A DNA stretch of 64,000 nucleotides from assembly GCA_041658245.1 (NCBI GenBank), contig JBBAAM010000016.1:1-64000 (forward strand), read 5' to 3'. Shown here piece by piece: positions 51,343 through 60,878 of this stretch (positions are counted from its first letter, which is position 1; each line of letters opens with the position of its first letter). The position numbers were made by a program, and so were the translations under genes. Source of the stretch: Fen-1258 sp041658245 (GTDB lineage: Bacteria > Bacteroidota > Ignavibacteria > Ignavibacteriales > Melioribacteraceae). The notes beneath the pieces are model-generated. The model did no database searches. It was not told where the DNA came from and worked only from the letters and a program-made list of their open reading frames with translations.

Positions 51343-52341
51343 ATGCAAACAAAAGATAAATTTGGAAGAACTCACGATTATTTAAGAATTTCCCTAACGG
51401 ATAAGTGTAATCTCAACTGTAGTTATTGTAATCCGGTAATTTCGGAAAGGGAATTAAACAAAGAAGAAATTTTAAGTTACGAGGAGCTGCGAAGATTAAT
51501 AAAAATTTTTGTTGTTAACCTAAGTTATAAGAAAATTCGTTTAACGGGCGGCGAACCGTTGGTAAGAAAAAACATTCTAACATTTTTCGAGTCTCTTCAT
51601 AAAATTAAAAGTGAATTTCCATTTGAACTTTGTTTGACGACTAACGGTACTTTACTCGAAGACAAAATCGAAAAGCTTAAGGAATTCGGACTCGATAAAA
51701 TTAATATCAGCTTAGATTCTCTCCGGCCGGAACGGTTTTTTTCTATTACCGGCAAGGATAATTTCCATTCAGTGTTGCGCTCGATTGATAAAGCTGAATC
51801 TCTCGGTTTTTCTCCGGTTAAAATAAATACTGTAGTTATGAGAGGTATCAATGATGACGAAGTTATTGATTTTGTAGAATTCGCTAAGGATAGAAATCTA
51901 AACGTGCGCTTTATAGAATTTATGCCATTCAGCAATAATAGCTGGAATGAAAACATTTTCATCAGCAATGGTGAATTAATAAAAACAATCGAAACTAAAT
52001 ATCGGCTTGAAGAATTAGATTTATGTGAGGGAAAAGTCGCTAAAGATTTTAGAATTTCCGGTCATAAAGGAAGAGTCAGTTTCATCAGCTCAATATCGGA
52101 TCATTTTTGTCAGTCTTGTAATAGGTTGAGAGTTACAGCAAAAGGGAATCTTAAGCTTTGCCTCTTTTCTCAGATTGACAGCGAGCTTTCTTTAATATCG
52201 TTATTGCGTAATTCATTGTTTTCGGATGATGCAATTGCATCCCGGATTGCCGTGCATCTGCATAACAAAAAGCTCAATCATCCGGATATTGATGAGTTAA
52301 TTACTTTGCAAAACAATAATATGCTAAGCATCGGCGGATGA
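51343..52341 (+). CDS. moaA: GTP 3',8-cyclase MoaA
   Basis: 332 residues, radical SAM enzyme that rearranges GTP in the first step of molybdopterin synthesis. The first cluster is bound by Cys22, Cys26 and Cys29 (CNLNCSYC). The second, C-terminal cluster is bound by Cys256, Cys259 and Cys273 (CQSCNRLRVTAKGNLKLC). The protein ends in Gly-Gly, which is needed for activity in the family. moaC starts two bases after the stop. Confidence 0.95.
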   Translation: MQTKDKFGRTHDYLRISLTDKCNLNCSYCNPVISERELNKEEILSYEELRRLIKIFVVNLSYKKIRLTGGEPLVRKNILTFFESLHKIKSEFPFELCLTTNGTLLEDKIEKLKEFGLDKINISLDSLRPERFFSITGKDNFHSVLRSIDKAESLGFSPVKINTVVMRGINDDEVIDFVEFAKDRNLNVRFIEFMPFSNNSWNENIFISNGELIKTIETKYRLEELDLCEGKVAKDFRISGHKGRVSFISSISDHFCQSCNRLRVTAKGNLKLCLFSQIDSELSLISLLRNSLFSDDAIASRIAVHLHNKKLNHPDIDELITLQNNNMLSIGG

Positions 52342-52342
52342 T

Positions 52343-52819
52343 ATGAAAAGATTATCGCACGTAGATAAAAATGGTAAAGCAAATATGGTTGATGTGTCGC
52401 GTAAGGAGGTTTCTAAACGAACTGCTTCGGCGTATTGCGAAGTTTTAGTTTCAGATGAAGTCTTCCGAAAAATAGAGCAGAATCAAATTGCCAAAGGAGA
52501 TGTATTAACCGTTGCAAAGATTGCTGGAATACAAGCGGCAAAAAAAACTTCGGATTTAATTCCTCTCTGTCATAATATCTTTATTTCAAAAGTTGATGTA
52601 GAATTAAAATTGAACAAGAAGAATTGTACTGTTGAGATAAAATCGTTCGCAATAACGAATTCTGTTACCGGAATTGAAATGGAAGCATTAACAGCCGTTT
52701 CTGTTGCTGCATTAACTGTGTATGATATGTGTAAAGCGATTGATAAGGGAATAGTAATAAGTGAAATAAAATTATTGAATAAAACAGGAGGAAAAAGCGG
52801 TGACTTTAGTAGGAAATGA
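52343..52819 (+). CDS. moaC: Cyclic pyranopterin monophosphate synthase MoaC
   Basis: 158 residues, normal length. The product of MoaA is converted to cyclic pyranopterin monophosphate. Conserved blocks: MVDVSRKEVSKRTASA, KKTSDLIPLCHNIFIS (active site) and SVTGIEMEALTAVSVAALTVYDMCKAIDKG. Its last 20 bases overlap the MOSC gene. MoaD and MoaE, which add sulfur next, are not in the window. Confidence 0.95.
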   Translation: MKRLSHVDKNGKANMVDVSRKEVSKRTASAYCEVLVSDEVFRKIEQNQIAKGDVLTVAKIAGIQAAKKTSDLIPLCHNIFISKVDVELKLNKKNCTVEIKSFAITNSVTGIEMEALTAVSVAALTVYDMCKAIDKGIVISEIKLLNKTGGKSGDFSRK

Positions 52820-53297
52820 AATTGAGAGTTTGTGTGTTGAAAATTCTCTTCCAAATAGAAAAGGCAAAGTTGCGGCAATCTCTATAAGCCATAAAAAAGG
52901 AATTCCAAAAACAAATATCAAGCAAGCTAAACTGATTGAAGACTTTGGAATTGAGGGAGATATTCATGCCGGAAATTGGCATAGACAAGTTAGCTTTCTT
53001 GCTTATGAGTCTATTAAAAAAATGCACGCAGCCGGATTGCCTAATCTGCGCCCCGGTGCTTTTGCAGAAAATATTACAACCGAATTTATTGATATACCTA
53101 ATTTGCAAATAGGTTCTAAAATAAAAATTGGCGCCGAAACAGAACTTGAGATTACTCAGATTGGAAAGGAATGCCATTCTAAGTGTGCAATATTTTTTAC
53201 TGTTGGCGATTGTGTTATGCCGCGAGAAGGTATTTTTGCAAAAGTGCTTAAATCGGGTGAAATATTTGTCGGAGATTTCGTTGAAATTATTAATTAG
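52800..53297 (+). CDS. MOSC-domain protein
   Basis: 165 residues from a GTG with GGAGG nine to ten bases upstream, inside the end of moaC. The MOSC domain (about 35-163) contains GIEGDIHAGNWHRQVS, LRPGAFAENITTE and the conserved Cys region GKECHSKCAIFFTVGDCVMPREGIF. MOSC proteins bind sulfurated or molybdenum cofactors; small stand-alone ones are often next to moaC or mog. It might substitute for, or work with, a MogA/MoaB-type step. Exact reaction unknown. Confidence 0.85.
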   Translation: MTLVGNEIESLCVENSLPNRKGKVAAISISHKKGIPKTNIKQAKLIEDFGIEGDIHAGNWHRQVSFLAYESIKKMHAAGLPNLRPGAFAENITTEFIDIPNLQIGSKIKIGAETELEITQIGKECHSKCAIFFTVGDCVMPREGIFAKVLKSGEIFVGDFVEIIN

Positions 53298-53354
53298 CGT
53301 TTATACTTATTAACATTTCTTTATGGGTCGTATTCAATAAAACATAGGAAACTT

Positions 53355-54563
53355 ATGCTTAGTTATAGGGAAGCAAATAATATAATTGAAAATGAGATTC
53401 TGAAAATAAATCTCGAAATAGAAGAGGTAGATCTACTTGATTCCTTAAACAGAATTTTGGCAGAAGATGTATTCGCGGATGTCAGTTTACCACAGTTTGA
53501 TAACTCCGCTGTTGATGGTTATGCGGTCAAGTATAATTCTGAAATATTAAAGTGGAAAATTATTGGAGAGATTACTGCAGGCAATTTTAACGAAATTGAT
53601 GTTGATGAGAATTCTGCAGTATTAATAATGACTGGAAGTAAAATACCATCTGCATGCGATACCATAATACCGGTTGAAGATGTAACAACTGAAAATGGAT
53701 TTGTGAAACTTACTGGGAATACAAAATATAAACCCGGGCAAAATGTAAGAAAGAAAGCCGAAGATATTACTTCAAATGAATTAGCCGTTCAGAAAAGAAC
53801 CCGCATTCTTCCTCAACAAATTTCACTTTTAGCGGCTTGCGGCAAAAACAAAGTGAAAGTTTATAAGCAGCTTAAGATTGGAGTTTTAGCAACCGGTGAT
53901 GAGTTAGTTGATATTCATACATTTCCCAAAGAAGATAAAATACGGGCGACCAATCTTTACACACTTCTTGCGTTGATTAAACAACTAAATATGATTCCTG
54001 TTAACTATGGTTTTGTAAAAGACCGTAAGGATGAAATAAAGGTTAGAATTGAATCGGCGCTGAACAGTGAGATAGATATATTATTAACAACGGGCGGTGT
54101 TTCCGTTGGTAAATTCGACTATGTGAAAGAAATTATTCAAGAACTCGGTGTTGAAATAAAATTCTGGAAAGCCAACATTAAACCGGGCAAGCCGATTGTC
54201 TTTGGCGTTTTTGAAAAAGAAGTTAAAAAGAAGTTAATCTTCGGACTCCCCGGGAATCCGGTTTCTTCGTTTGTTAACTTTATAATATTTGCCCAAGACA
54301 ATATTAAAAAACTATACGGAATGGATGAGCAAAAAGTTAGAGCAAGATTAACGTCGGAGTTACATAAGAAAGATAACAAGCGTCATTTTATCAGAGGATT
54401 TATTCAAAAGGATAGTACAACAAATCAACATTCAGTTTCTCTTATCGGTTCACAATCATCCGGAAACATGGTTGGAATGAGTAAAGCAAATTGCCTTATT
54501 ATTTTTGAGGAAGAGAAAGAAATGATAACACCTGGAGATTTTGTAGAATGTATAATGATATAA
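53355..54563 (+). CDS. moeA: Molybdopterin molybdenumtransferase MoeA
   Basis: 402 residues with the standard four-domain layout. PQFDNSAVDGYAVK is the N-terminal signature, TGSKIPSACDTIIPVEDV follows, LLTTGGVSVGKFDYV marks the MogA-like domain (about 180-325) and FGLPGNPVSSFVNF its active-site loop. It inserts molybdate into adenylylated molybdopterin. It overlaps mobA by 16 bases. No modABC transporter is encoded near it. Confidence 0.95.
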   Translation: MLSYREANNIIENEILKINLEIEEVDLLDSLNRILAEDVFADVSLPQFDNSAVDGYAVKYNSEILKWKIIGEITAGNFNEIDVDENSAVLIMTGSKIPSACDTIIPVEDVTTENGFVKLTGNTKYKPGQNVRKKAEDITSNELAVQKRTRILPQQISLLAACGKNKVKVYKQLKIGVLATGDELVDIHTFPKEDKIRATNLYTLLALIKQLNMIPVNYGFVKDRKDEIKVRIESALNSEIDILLTTGGVSVGKFDYVKEIIQELGVEIKFWKANIKPGKPIVFGVFEKEVKKKLIFGLPGNPVSSFVNFIIFAQDNIKKLYGMDEQKVRARLTSELHKKDNKRHFIRGFIQKDSTTNQHSVSLIGSQSSGNMVGMSKANCLIIFEEEKEMITPGDFVECIMI

Positions 54564-55180
54564 CCGGAATAATTCTTTCCGGCGGTAAAAGCACACGGAT
54601 GGGGACAAATAAATCATTACTCAAACTTGGCGATCAGACCGTCATCGAAAGAATTGTAAATTTGATGAAACCTTTGTTTGGGCGTGTTATACTCAGCACA
54701 AATAGTTTTGATGAGTACCGCTTTTTAGGTTTAGAAATGTTTGAAGATATTTATAACGGTTTTGGTCCCATAGGGGGAATTCACTCCGGGTTGGTTCATT
54801 CACAAACAGAAAAAAATTTTATCATCTCTTGTGATATTCCTTTAATATCCCCCGGCATAATAAAATTTCTTATTGATTACGCCACTGATAAACCAATCAC
54901 AATTGCAAAAGCGGACGGATTTATCCAGCAGCTTTGCGGTGTATATTGCAGAAGTATATTAAATGAGATTGAAAAAATTATCTTACAGAGTGAAACAGAA
55001 GTTAGAAATAATGAACAAACGAAACGTAAGTGTAGTGTGCATAAATTAATTGAAAGTGTGAACGCTGAAATAGTGGATATCGAAAAGGATTATTCCGCTT
55101 ATCAAAAAGAAACCTTCTTAAATATGAATCAACCCGAAGATTATGAAGCCATCAAAAGGAAGTTAAGTTCTAACAAATAA
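54548..55180 (+). CDS. mobA: Molybdenum cofactor guanylyltransferase MobA
   Basis: 210 residues. A GTP-binding N-terminus (IILSGGKSTRMGTNKSLLKLG) and the metal/GMP site ISCDIPLISPG are typical. MobA adds GMP to Moco to give the MGD form required by NapA. It could start at 54548 or at the ATG nine bases later. It ends the Moco operon, converging on polA with no spacer visible. Confidence 0.92.
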   Translation: MYNDITGIILSGGKSTRMGTNKSLLKLGDQTVIERIVNLMKPLFGRVILSTNSFDEYRFLGLEMFEDIYNGFGPIGGIHSGLVHSQTEKNFIISCDIPLISPGIIKFLIDYATDKPITIAKADGFIQQLCGVYCRSILNEIEKIILQSETEVRNNEQTKRKCSVHKLIESVNAEIVDIEKDYSAYQKETFLNMNQPEDYEAIKRKLSSNK

Positions 55181-58018
55181 TTAGTGTGCATCTAACCAAT
55201 TATCACCAACACCTGTCTCGGCAACTACAGGAACATCTAATGGTAAAGCATTCTCCATAAGTTCTACAATTAAAGGACGCAAATCTTCAACCTCATCTTT
55301 GTGAGCATCAAATACCAATTCATCATGTACTTGTAAAACCATTTTTGTCTTTGCTTTTCTTTTTTCCAACTCATTATGAATTTTGATCATTGCAAGTTTT
55401 ATCATATCTGCTGCACTTCCTTGGATAGGCATATTAATAGCAACACGTGCTTCAAATTGTTGAACGACTCTGTTCTTACTATTAATATTTTTTAAATATC
55501 TTCTACGTCCGTAAAGAGTTTCTGCATATTCATTCTTTTTGGCTTTGGCTATTAATTCATCCATAAACTTTCTTACGTTCTTAAATGAAGAAAAGTAATC
55601 ATCAATAATATTTTTCGCTTCTGTCTGAGAAATACCTAATCGTGATTTTAAGCCATACGGACCGAGTCCATAAAGAATTCCGAAATTTACTTCCTTAGCT
55701 TTACGCCGCATATCTTGTGTAACATCTTTTGGATCAACTTTAAAAATTAATGCAGCTGTTCTCCTGTGAATATCTTCTCCGGATTGGAACGCATTCATTA
55801 ATGTTTCGTCATGACACATGCTTGCCATAATTCTTAATTCTATTTGACTGTAATCTGCAGAAAGGATTACGTGATTCTTATCTCGCGGCACAAACGCTTT
55901 GCGGATTTCTTTTCCAAGATCTGTCCTAATAGGAATGTTTTGAAGATTAGGATCATTACTTGATAATCTTCCGGTTGAAACTGCAGCTTGATTGTAAGAC
56001 GTATGTAATCTTCCCGTACTAGGATGGATCAACAGCGGAAGTGAATCAGCATAAGTTGATTTTAATTTTGATACCTGGCGGTAATCGGAAATTATATCAA
56101 TGATCGGATGCGTGCCTCGTAAAGATTCTAAAGATTTTGCATCTGTTGAATATCCGGTCTTGGTTTTAGTTGTTTGCGGAAGCTTTAATTTTTCAAAAAG
56201 TATTTTTTGGAGTTGCTGAGTAGAATTAATATTAAAATTCTCTCCGGCATGTTTTAATATTTCTTTGGAATAGTTCTCAAGTAAAATTTGTAAATCATCG
56301 CTAAATATTTTTAAACTTTTAGTATCTAATCTTATTCCGGTTCGTTCCATGTCTTCCAACACGGGAACAAGAGGGAATTCAATATCGTATGCAAGTTTTT
56401 CTAATTTCTCTTTTCTTAGTTGTTTATCTAATAGTTCGTAAAGTCTAAATGTTATATCTGCATCTTCGGCAGAATAATCGGAAAGCTGGTTCGGGTCAAC
56501 CTCAAATATTTTTTCGGGAGTTTTTTTAGATCCGATTAGATTAAGTAAAGCAATGGGGCGGTACTTTAGATACTTTTCTGATAGATCATCCATCCCATGC
56601 TTCTGATCCGGATCAATAACATAACTTGCAAGCATCGTATCAAAATAAAAATTCTTTACTTCAATTCCGTAATGACGGAGTACTCCAATATCATACTTAC
56701 CGTTTTGGCAGACCTTTTTAATTTTATTATTCTCAAAAACCGGTTTGAACAGTTTTACAAAATCATCTGTCGGTAAACGATCGGACATATCGGCTGAGAA
56801 AAGGGAAGAAGATTCCGTAGAAGGATTAGTTGCAACAAAGAATGCTTCTTTAGACTTTACTGCAAATGAACATCCGGCAAGATTTACGTTCAATGTATCA
56901 AGTCCATCTGTTTCAGTATCGAATACAAATAATTCACTATCTGATAGTTTCTGTACTAGTTCTTTAGCTTCCTTAAAAGTCATTATAAGTTTGTACCTTA
57001 CTTTTCCTTTATCAAACAAAGAGATCTCTTCATTTTCAACTTCAACAATCGGTGTTTGTTTAATTTCTTCTTTTATCTCTGTTGGTTTTTCCGAATTACT
57101 TTCGAGAAAAAGTTTTTTTAGTTTGTTTGCGAATGATTTGAATTCTAAAGCAGCAAATATTTTTAGAAGTTTTTCAATATCGGGATTATGGAATTTTGCT
57201 TCATCAAAATTCATGTGGAAAGGTGTGTCAGTCTTAATCGTTGCAAGTTCTTTTGATAGGAATGCGTTCTCTCTGCTCTCTGTAAGTTTATTAACAATAC
57301 TTGCTTTATCTATCTGATCTAAATTCTTGTAAATATTTTCAAGTGTCTTAAACTTTTGAATTAACGGAACTGCAGTTTTAGGTCCTATACCGGCAACTCC
57401 GGGTATATCATCGGATGAATCACCAACCAGTGCCAGATAATCTATCATTTGAATCGGATCAAAACCCATTTCCTCGCGTACTTTATCTTCATCCAGAATT
57501 ATGATTTCTTCAGTTGATTTCCCCGGTTTTACAATTTTGATATTTTCAGAGATCAGTTGAATGTAATCTTTATCCGGTGTGATAGCATAACAATCAAATC
57601 CTTGTTTCTCAGCTTCTTTTACCGCCGTACCGATTAGATCATCCGCCTCATAACCAGGCAAGATATAAATTGGAATGTTGAATGCTTCAATAATTTCTTT
57701 GATCCTTTGAATTTGCGGAATCATATCCTCAGGCATTGCTTGGCGTGAAGATTTATAATTCTCATATTTTTCATGTCTAAAAGTTTTTTCTTTAGAATCA
57801 AAACCAACTGCAAGGTAATCAGGTTTAGTATCTTCAATAATTTTGAAGAGTTGATTAAGGAATCCAAACACTGCAGACGTAGGTTCTCCTGCGGCTGTAA
57901 TAAGAGGACGGGAAATAAATGCATAGTATCCTTTGTAGGCAAGTGCCATAGCATCAATAATTACAAATTTTCTCTTTATCGAATTGCTGCTGTTATTTGA
58001 TTTTTTAACCGGTTCCAT
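55181..58018 (-). CDS. polA: DNA polymerase I
   Basis: About 945 residues from the Met at 58018. The frame is open for 39 more codons upstream, but those residues have no polymerase I character and approach the divergent gene. The 5'-3' exonuclease domain starts KFVIIDAMALAYKGYYAF. The 3'-5' exonuclease has FDTETDGL with its catalytic Asp and Glu, so proofreading may be active. The polymerase domain has DYSQIELRIMA, RRKAKEVNFGILYG and VHDELVFDA. Replication and repair enzyme; not linked functionally to the neighbours. Confidence 0.95.
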   Translation of the reverse strand: MEPVKKSNNSSNSIKRKFVIIDAMALAYKGYYAFISRPLITAAGEPTSAVFGFLNQLFKIIEDTKPDYLAVGFDSKEKTFRHEKYENYKSSRQAMPEDMIPQIQRIKEIIEAFNIPIYILPGYEADDLIGTAVKEAEKQGFDCYAITPDKDYIQLISENIKIVKPGKSTEEIIILDEDKVREEMGFDPIQMIDYLALVGDSSDDIPGVAGIGPKTAVPLIQKFKTLENIYKNLDQIDKASIVNKLTESRENAFLSKELATIKTDTPFHMNFDEAKFHNPDIEKLLKIFAALEFKSFANKLKKLFLESNSEKPTEIKEEIKQTPIVEVENEEISLFDKGKVRYKLIMTFKEAKELVQKLSDSELFVFDTETDGLDTLNVNLAGCSFAVKSKEAFFVATNPSTESSSLFSADMSDRLPTDDFVKLFKPVFENNKIKKVCQNGKYDIGVLRHYGIEVKNFYFDTMLASYVIDPDQKHGMDDLSEKYLKYRPIALLNLIGSKKTPEKIFEVDPNQLSDYSAEDADITFRLYELLDKQLRKEKLEKLAYDIEFPLVPVLEDMERTGIRLDTKSLKIFSDDLQILLENYSKEILKHAGENFNINSTQQLQKILFEKLKLPQTTKTKTGYSTDAKSLESLRGTHPIIDIISDYRQVSKLKSTYADSLPLLIHPSTGRLHTSYNQAAVSTGRLSSNDPNLQNIPIRTDLGKEIRKAFVPRDKNHVILSADYSQIELRIMASMCHDETLMNAFQSGEDIHRRTAALIFKVDPKDVTQDMRRKAKEVNFGILYGLGPYGLKSRLGISQTEAKNIIDDYFSSFKNVRKFMDELIAKAKKNEYAETLYGRRRYLKNINSKNRVVQQFEARVAINMPIQGSAADMIKLAMIKIHNELEKRKAKTKMVLQVHDELVFDAHKDEVEDLRPLIVELMENALPLDVPVVAETGVGDNWLDAH

Positions 58019-58106
58019 CTCAACTCGTTTGGTTATTTTGGTTATATTTTCAATAGAGAATATAGTTACATTCATACAATATCTACAAAACAATAGGGAA
58101 TTCTTT

Positions 58107-59138
58107 ATGCGGATGATTTTAAAAGTATCTTTCATTCTTGTTCTTTTTCTTCCTTTAATTTCGAATAGTCAAAATGCTCGAAGAGATTCATTTTACGTTG
58201 CAAATTGGAACCTGGAAAATCTGTTTGATACAATTGATGATCCGGTAAAAGATGATAAAGAATTCTTACCCGATTCACCACATCAGTGGAACGATGAAAA
58301 ATTTGAACAAAAACTAACCAATCTTGCAAAAGTTATTAATTTCATGAACAACGGATGCGGGCCGGATATTTTAGCTGTTGAAGAAGTTGAGAACATAAAT
58401 GTTCTTAAAAGACTGATCTACAAATTAAGAGACAGAGATTATATTATTGCTCACCGCGATTCTCCGGATGCAAGAGGAATTGATGTGGGGCTGCTCTATG
58501 ATAGGAGTATATTTGATATTGATAACTTAGCTGCAATTCATGTAGAACTGCCTAATCACAATCCGACTCGAGATATTCTCCATGTCGTTTTGATTCATAA
58601 AAAGAGTAAAGAAAAAATTCATATTTATGTTAACCATTGGCCTTCGAGAAGAGGCGGAGAACAAAAATCCAATCCTAACCGTATTTCAGCGGCAGAAGTT
58701 TTAAAAAGCAGTTTGGATACACTTGCATCAACTTCACCTAAAAGTAATGTAATTATTCTTGGCGATTTTAACGATGAACCTAATAATGAATCTATTGAAC
58801 AGTATTTAGGTGCAAAAGATTTTAATTGCGGCAGTAAAACTAATTCAACATTAGTAAATCTGACTTATAAGAAATTTTCGAATAAAGAGGGCTCATATCT
58901 TTTCGGTGGAAAGTACGATATGATAGATCAAATAATTATTTCTTCAACTTTTTTAGATGGAAAAGGTCTTGAGTATGAGTGTAATTCGTTTGATGTTATA
59001 AAACCGCCATTTATGATTTCACAAAATGAAAATAGAAAGGGAGGCGCAATTCCAACTTTTAATGGTAATATTTATGTAGGCGGTTATAGTGATCACTATC
59101 CCGTCGGTGCAAAATTTAGAGTGAAAGGGAAAAAATGA
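58107..59138 (+). CDS. Secreted endonuclease/exonuclease/phosphatase-family protein
   Basis: About 343 residues from the ATG at 58107; the longer frame to 57984 runs antisense into the polA start and is unlikely to be used. Signal peptide: VSFILVLFLPLISNSQ. The EEP fold is marked by ANWNLENLFD, a Glu in LAVEEVENINVL, VNHWPSRRGG, LGDFNDEPNN and the terminal SDHYPV with catalytic Asp-His. Family members cleave phosphodiesters or phosphoesters of nucleic acids, lipids or nucleotides. Secretion suggests nutrient scavenging. It is coupled by an ATGA to the SDR gene. Confidence 0.85.
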   Translation: MRMILKVSFILVLFLPLISNSQNARRDSFYVANWNLENLFDTIDDPVKDDKEFLPDSPHQWNDEKFEQKLTNLAKVINFMNNGCGPDILAVEEVENINVLKRLIYKLRDRDYIIAHRDSPDARGIDVGLLYDRSIFDIDNLAAIHVELPNHNPTRDILHVVLIHKKSKEKIHIYVNHWPSRRGGEQKSNPNRISAAEVLKSSLDTLASTSPKSNVIILGDFNDEPNNESIEQYLGAKDFNCGSKTNSTLVNLTYKKFSNKEGSYLFGGKYDMIDQIIISSTFLDGKGLEYECNSFDVIKPPFMISQNENRKGGAIPTFNGNIYVGGYSDHYPVGAKFRVKGKK

Positions 59139-59824
59139 AATCTGAAAAAGTATTTCTTTTATTTGGTGCTTCCGGAGCTTTGGGAAGAACTGCAGTTGAT
59201 TTTTTTCTAAATCAAGATTATGATCAATATTATTTTTTTACCCGTGAAATGATTGAATTGAAATCCTCTAATAAAAAATATGACATGATTTTAATATCAG
59301 ATATGACACAAGAAGAAAATGTTGCAAAAGCTTTTCAAAGTATTATTCGGAAAGAAGATGCAAATTATTTTTTGTTTGATACAATCGGCACTTATTTAGG
59401 CGGTGAATCAATTGCCGACACTCAGTATGTAGATTTTTTAAAAATGCTTAACATAAATCTTTGTACTGCATTTCTAATATCAAAATATTTCTCTAAGCTG
59501 GCTCAAAATTCTAACGGCGCTTCGATCTGCTTTACAAGTGCACAATCAAGTTTGCATCCGGAAGGGAATAGAGCCGCTTATAATATTTCCAAACATGCAC
59601 TTAATTTTTTAGTTAAGACTTTATCAGTAGAAGGAAAGAAAATTAATTTAAGTGCTAACGCTATTGCCCCATACATTATTGATAGTGAGGCAAATCGTGA
59701 ATGGATAGATGATACAACTCAATTAGTTACTACTTCTGAAATATGCAATGTGGCTCATTCATTGTTCCTAAACTTTAAAACTATTACCGGAAATATTGTT
59801 GAACTTCCAGGAAGTATCGGTTGA
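59135..59824 (+). CDS. Short-chain dehydrogenase/reductase (SDR)
   Basis: 229 residues. The nucleotide-binding loop reads LFGASGALGRTAV (a GxxGxxG variant) and the catalytic pair is YNISK with a Ser about 13 residues earlier (SAQSSLHPEGNRAAY). NAD(P)-dependent oxidoreductase of unknown substrate. It starts within the stop of the EEP gene, so the two are co-translated. No pathway context is visible. Confidence 0.82.
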   Translation: MKSEKVFLLFGASGALGRTAVDFFLNQDYDQYYFFTREMIELKSSNKKYDMILISDMTQEENVAKAFQSIIRKEDANYFLFDTIGTYLGGESIADTQYVDFLKMLNINLCTAFLISKYFSKLAQNSNGASICFTSAQSSLHPEGNRAAYNISKHALNFLVKTLSVEGKKINLSANAIAPYIIDSEANREWIDDTTQLVTTSEICNVAHSLFLNFKTITGNIVELPGSIG

Positions 59825-59877
59825 AATGGTTATTTTTGTTTTGTAAAATAAATCTTGTTTGAATAATTGGAGTAATT

Positions 59878-60330
59878 ATGAATCTAAAAGAAAAAATAAA
59901 TCAAGATCTAAAAGATGCAATGCGTTCTGGAGATAAAATTCGATTAGAAACAATTCGTTCCATAAGAGCTTTGATTCTCGAATTTGAAAAGAGTGGAAGC
60001 GGTAAAGAATTAAATTCCGAAGAAGAAATAAAAATGTTAACGACAGCCGCAAAAAAAAGGAAAGAATCAATCGAGCAATTCCGCAACGGCGGGAGAAATG
60101 AACTTGCTGAGAAAGAAGAAGCAGAATTGAAGATCGTTGAAGAATATTTACCGAAACAACTTTCTTTGGATGAAATCTTAGAAGAAGTAAAGAAAATAGC
60201 TTCTGAAGTTGGTGCTAAGGTTAAAGAAGATTTTCCAAAATTAATGCCCGCTGCTGCCAAAGCACTTAAAGGTAAAGCAGACGGAAAAATTGTAAAAGAG
60301 ATCGTCGAAAAATTATTGAGCGGTAATTGA
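59878..60330 (+). CDS. GatB/YqeY domain protein
   Basis: 150 residues, the normal size of YqeY. An N-terminal helical part (LKEKINQDLKDAMRSGDKIRLETIRSIRALI) and the C-terminal motif (EVGAKVKEDFPKLMPAAAKALKGKADG) match the tail of GatB, which contacts tRNA. Stand-alone YqeY proteins are thought to act on tRNA, but the function is unclear. The stop overlaps the cvpA start (TTGA). Confidence 0.88.
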   Translation: MNLKEKINQDLKDAMRSGDKIRLETIRSIRALILEFEKSGSGKELNSEEEIKMLTTAAKKRKESIEQFRNGGRNELAEKEEAELKIVEEYLPKQLSLDEILEEVKKIASEVGAKVKEDFPKLMPAAAKALKGKADGKIVKEIVEKLLSGN

Positions 60331-60878
60331 ATTATCTTGATTATATAACCATTGTCATAATATTGATCGGGTTCCTACTCGGGTTTAAGGATGGACTTGT
60401 AAGAAAGATCATCGGATTACTCGGATTAATTTTCGGGATTGGATTAGCTTTTCAGTTTTCAGGAAGCGTCGGTAAATTACTAATACGATTTTTTAACAAT
60501 GACGAATATTTATCAAGCGTAATTGCCGGTATATTAATTTTTTTTGTTGTGATTATTATTGCAACAATAATTAAAAGAATTGTACACCCATTCGATAAAG
60601 TAAATCGTTTAATAAATCAAGTTCTTGGCGGAGTTATCGGCGCAGTCCAAATTATTTATTTTATGAGCGCTGTTTTTTTATTCCTCAATATATTCGGATT
60701 TCCAAAAACCGAGCAAAAGGATAATTCATTCTCATATAACTTTGTTCTTAATTTGATACCAAAGACAATAGATTTTGCGATGGGTCAAAAATCAAAAGCA
60801 TCTGATTATTTTAAGCAGTACATAGAAAAAAAAGATGTTGACGATCAATCACAAATAGATTCACTCCCTAAAAAATAA
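60327..60878 (+). CDS. CvpA family membrane protein
   Basis: 183 residues, four predicted helices at about 4-24, 25-42, 60-85 and 90-118. The opening NYLDYITIVIILIGFLLGFKDGLVRKIIGLLGLI is the colicin V production protein pattern. In other bacteria CvpA affects envelope integrity. It uses a TTG start coupled to the YqeY stop and is followed at once by mutS2; cvpA-mutS2 neighbours are common. Confidence 0.85.
   Translation: MNYLDYITIVIILIGFLLGFKDGLVRKIIGLLGLIFGIGLAFQFSGSVGKLLIRFFNNDEYLSSVIAGILIFFVVIIIATIIKRIVHPFDKVNRLINQVLGGVIGAVQIIYFMSAVFLFLNIFGFPKTEQKDNSFSYNFVLNLIPKTIDFAMGQKSKASDYFKQYIEKKDVDDQSQIDSLPKK

Noticed and set aside
56745..57317. Plus-strand 190-codon frame inside polA
   Set aside because: Ser- and Phe-rich shadow of the polymerase I exonuclease region, without independent signals.
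57984..58106. Longer start for the EEP-family gene
   Set aside because: The extra 41 codons run antisense through the polA start region and would bury the signal peptide that begins at 58107.
58019..58135. N-terminal extension of DNA polymerase I
   Set aside because: The 39 extra residues show no exonuclease-domain character and overlap the divergent promoter region and start of the EEP gene; the Met at 58018 directly precedes the conserved KFVIIDAMALAYKGY.
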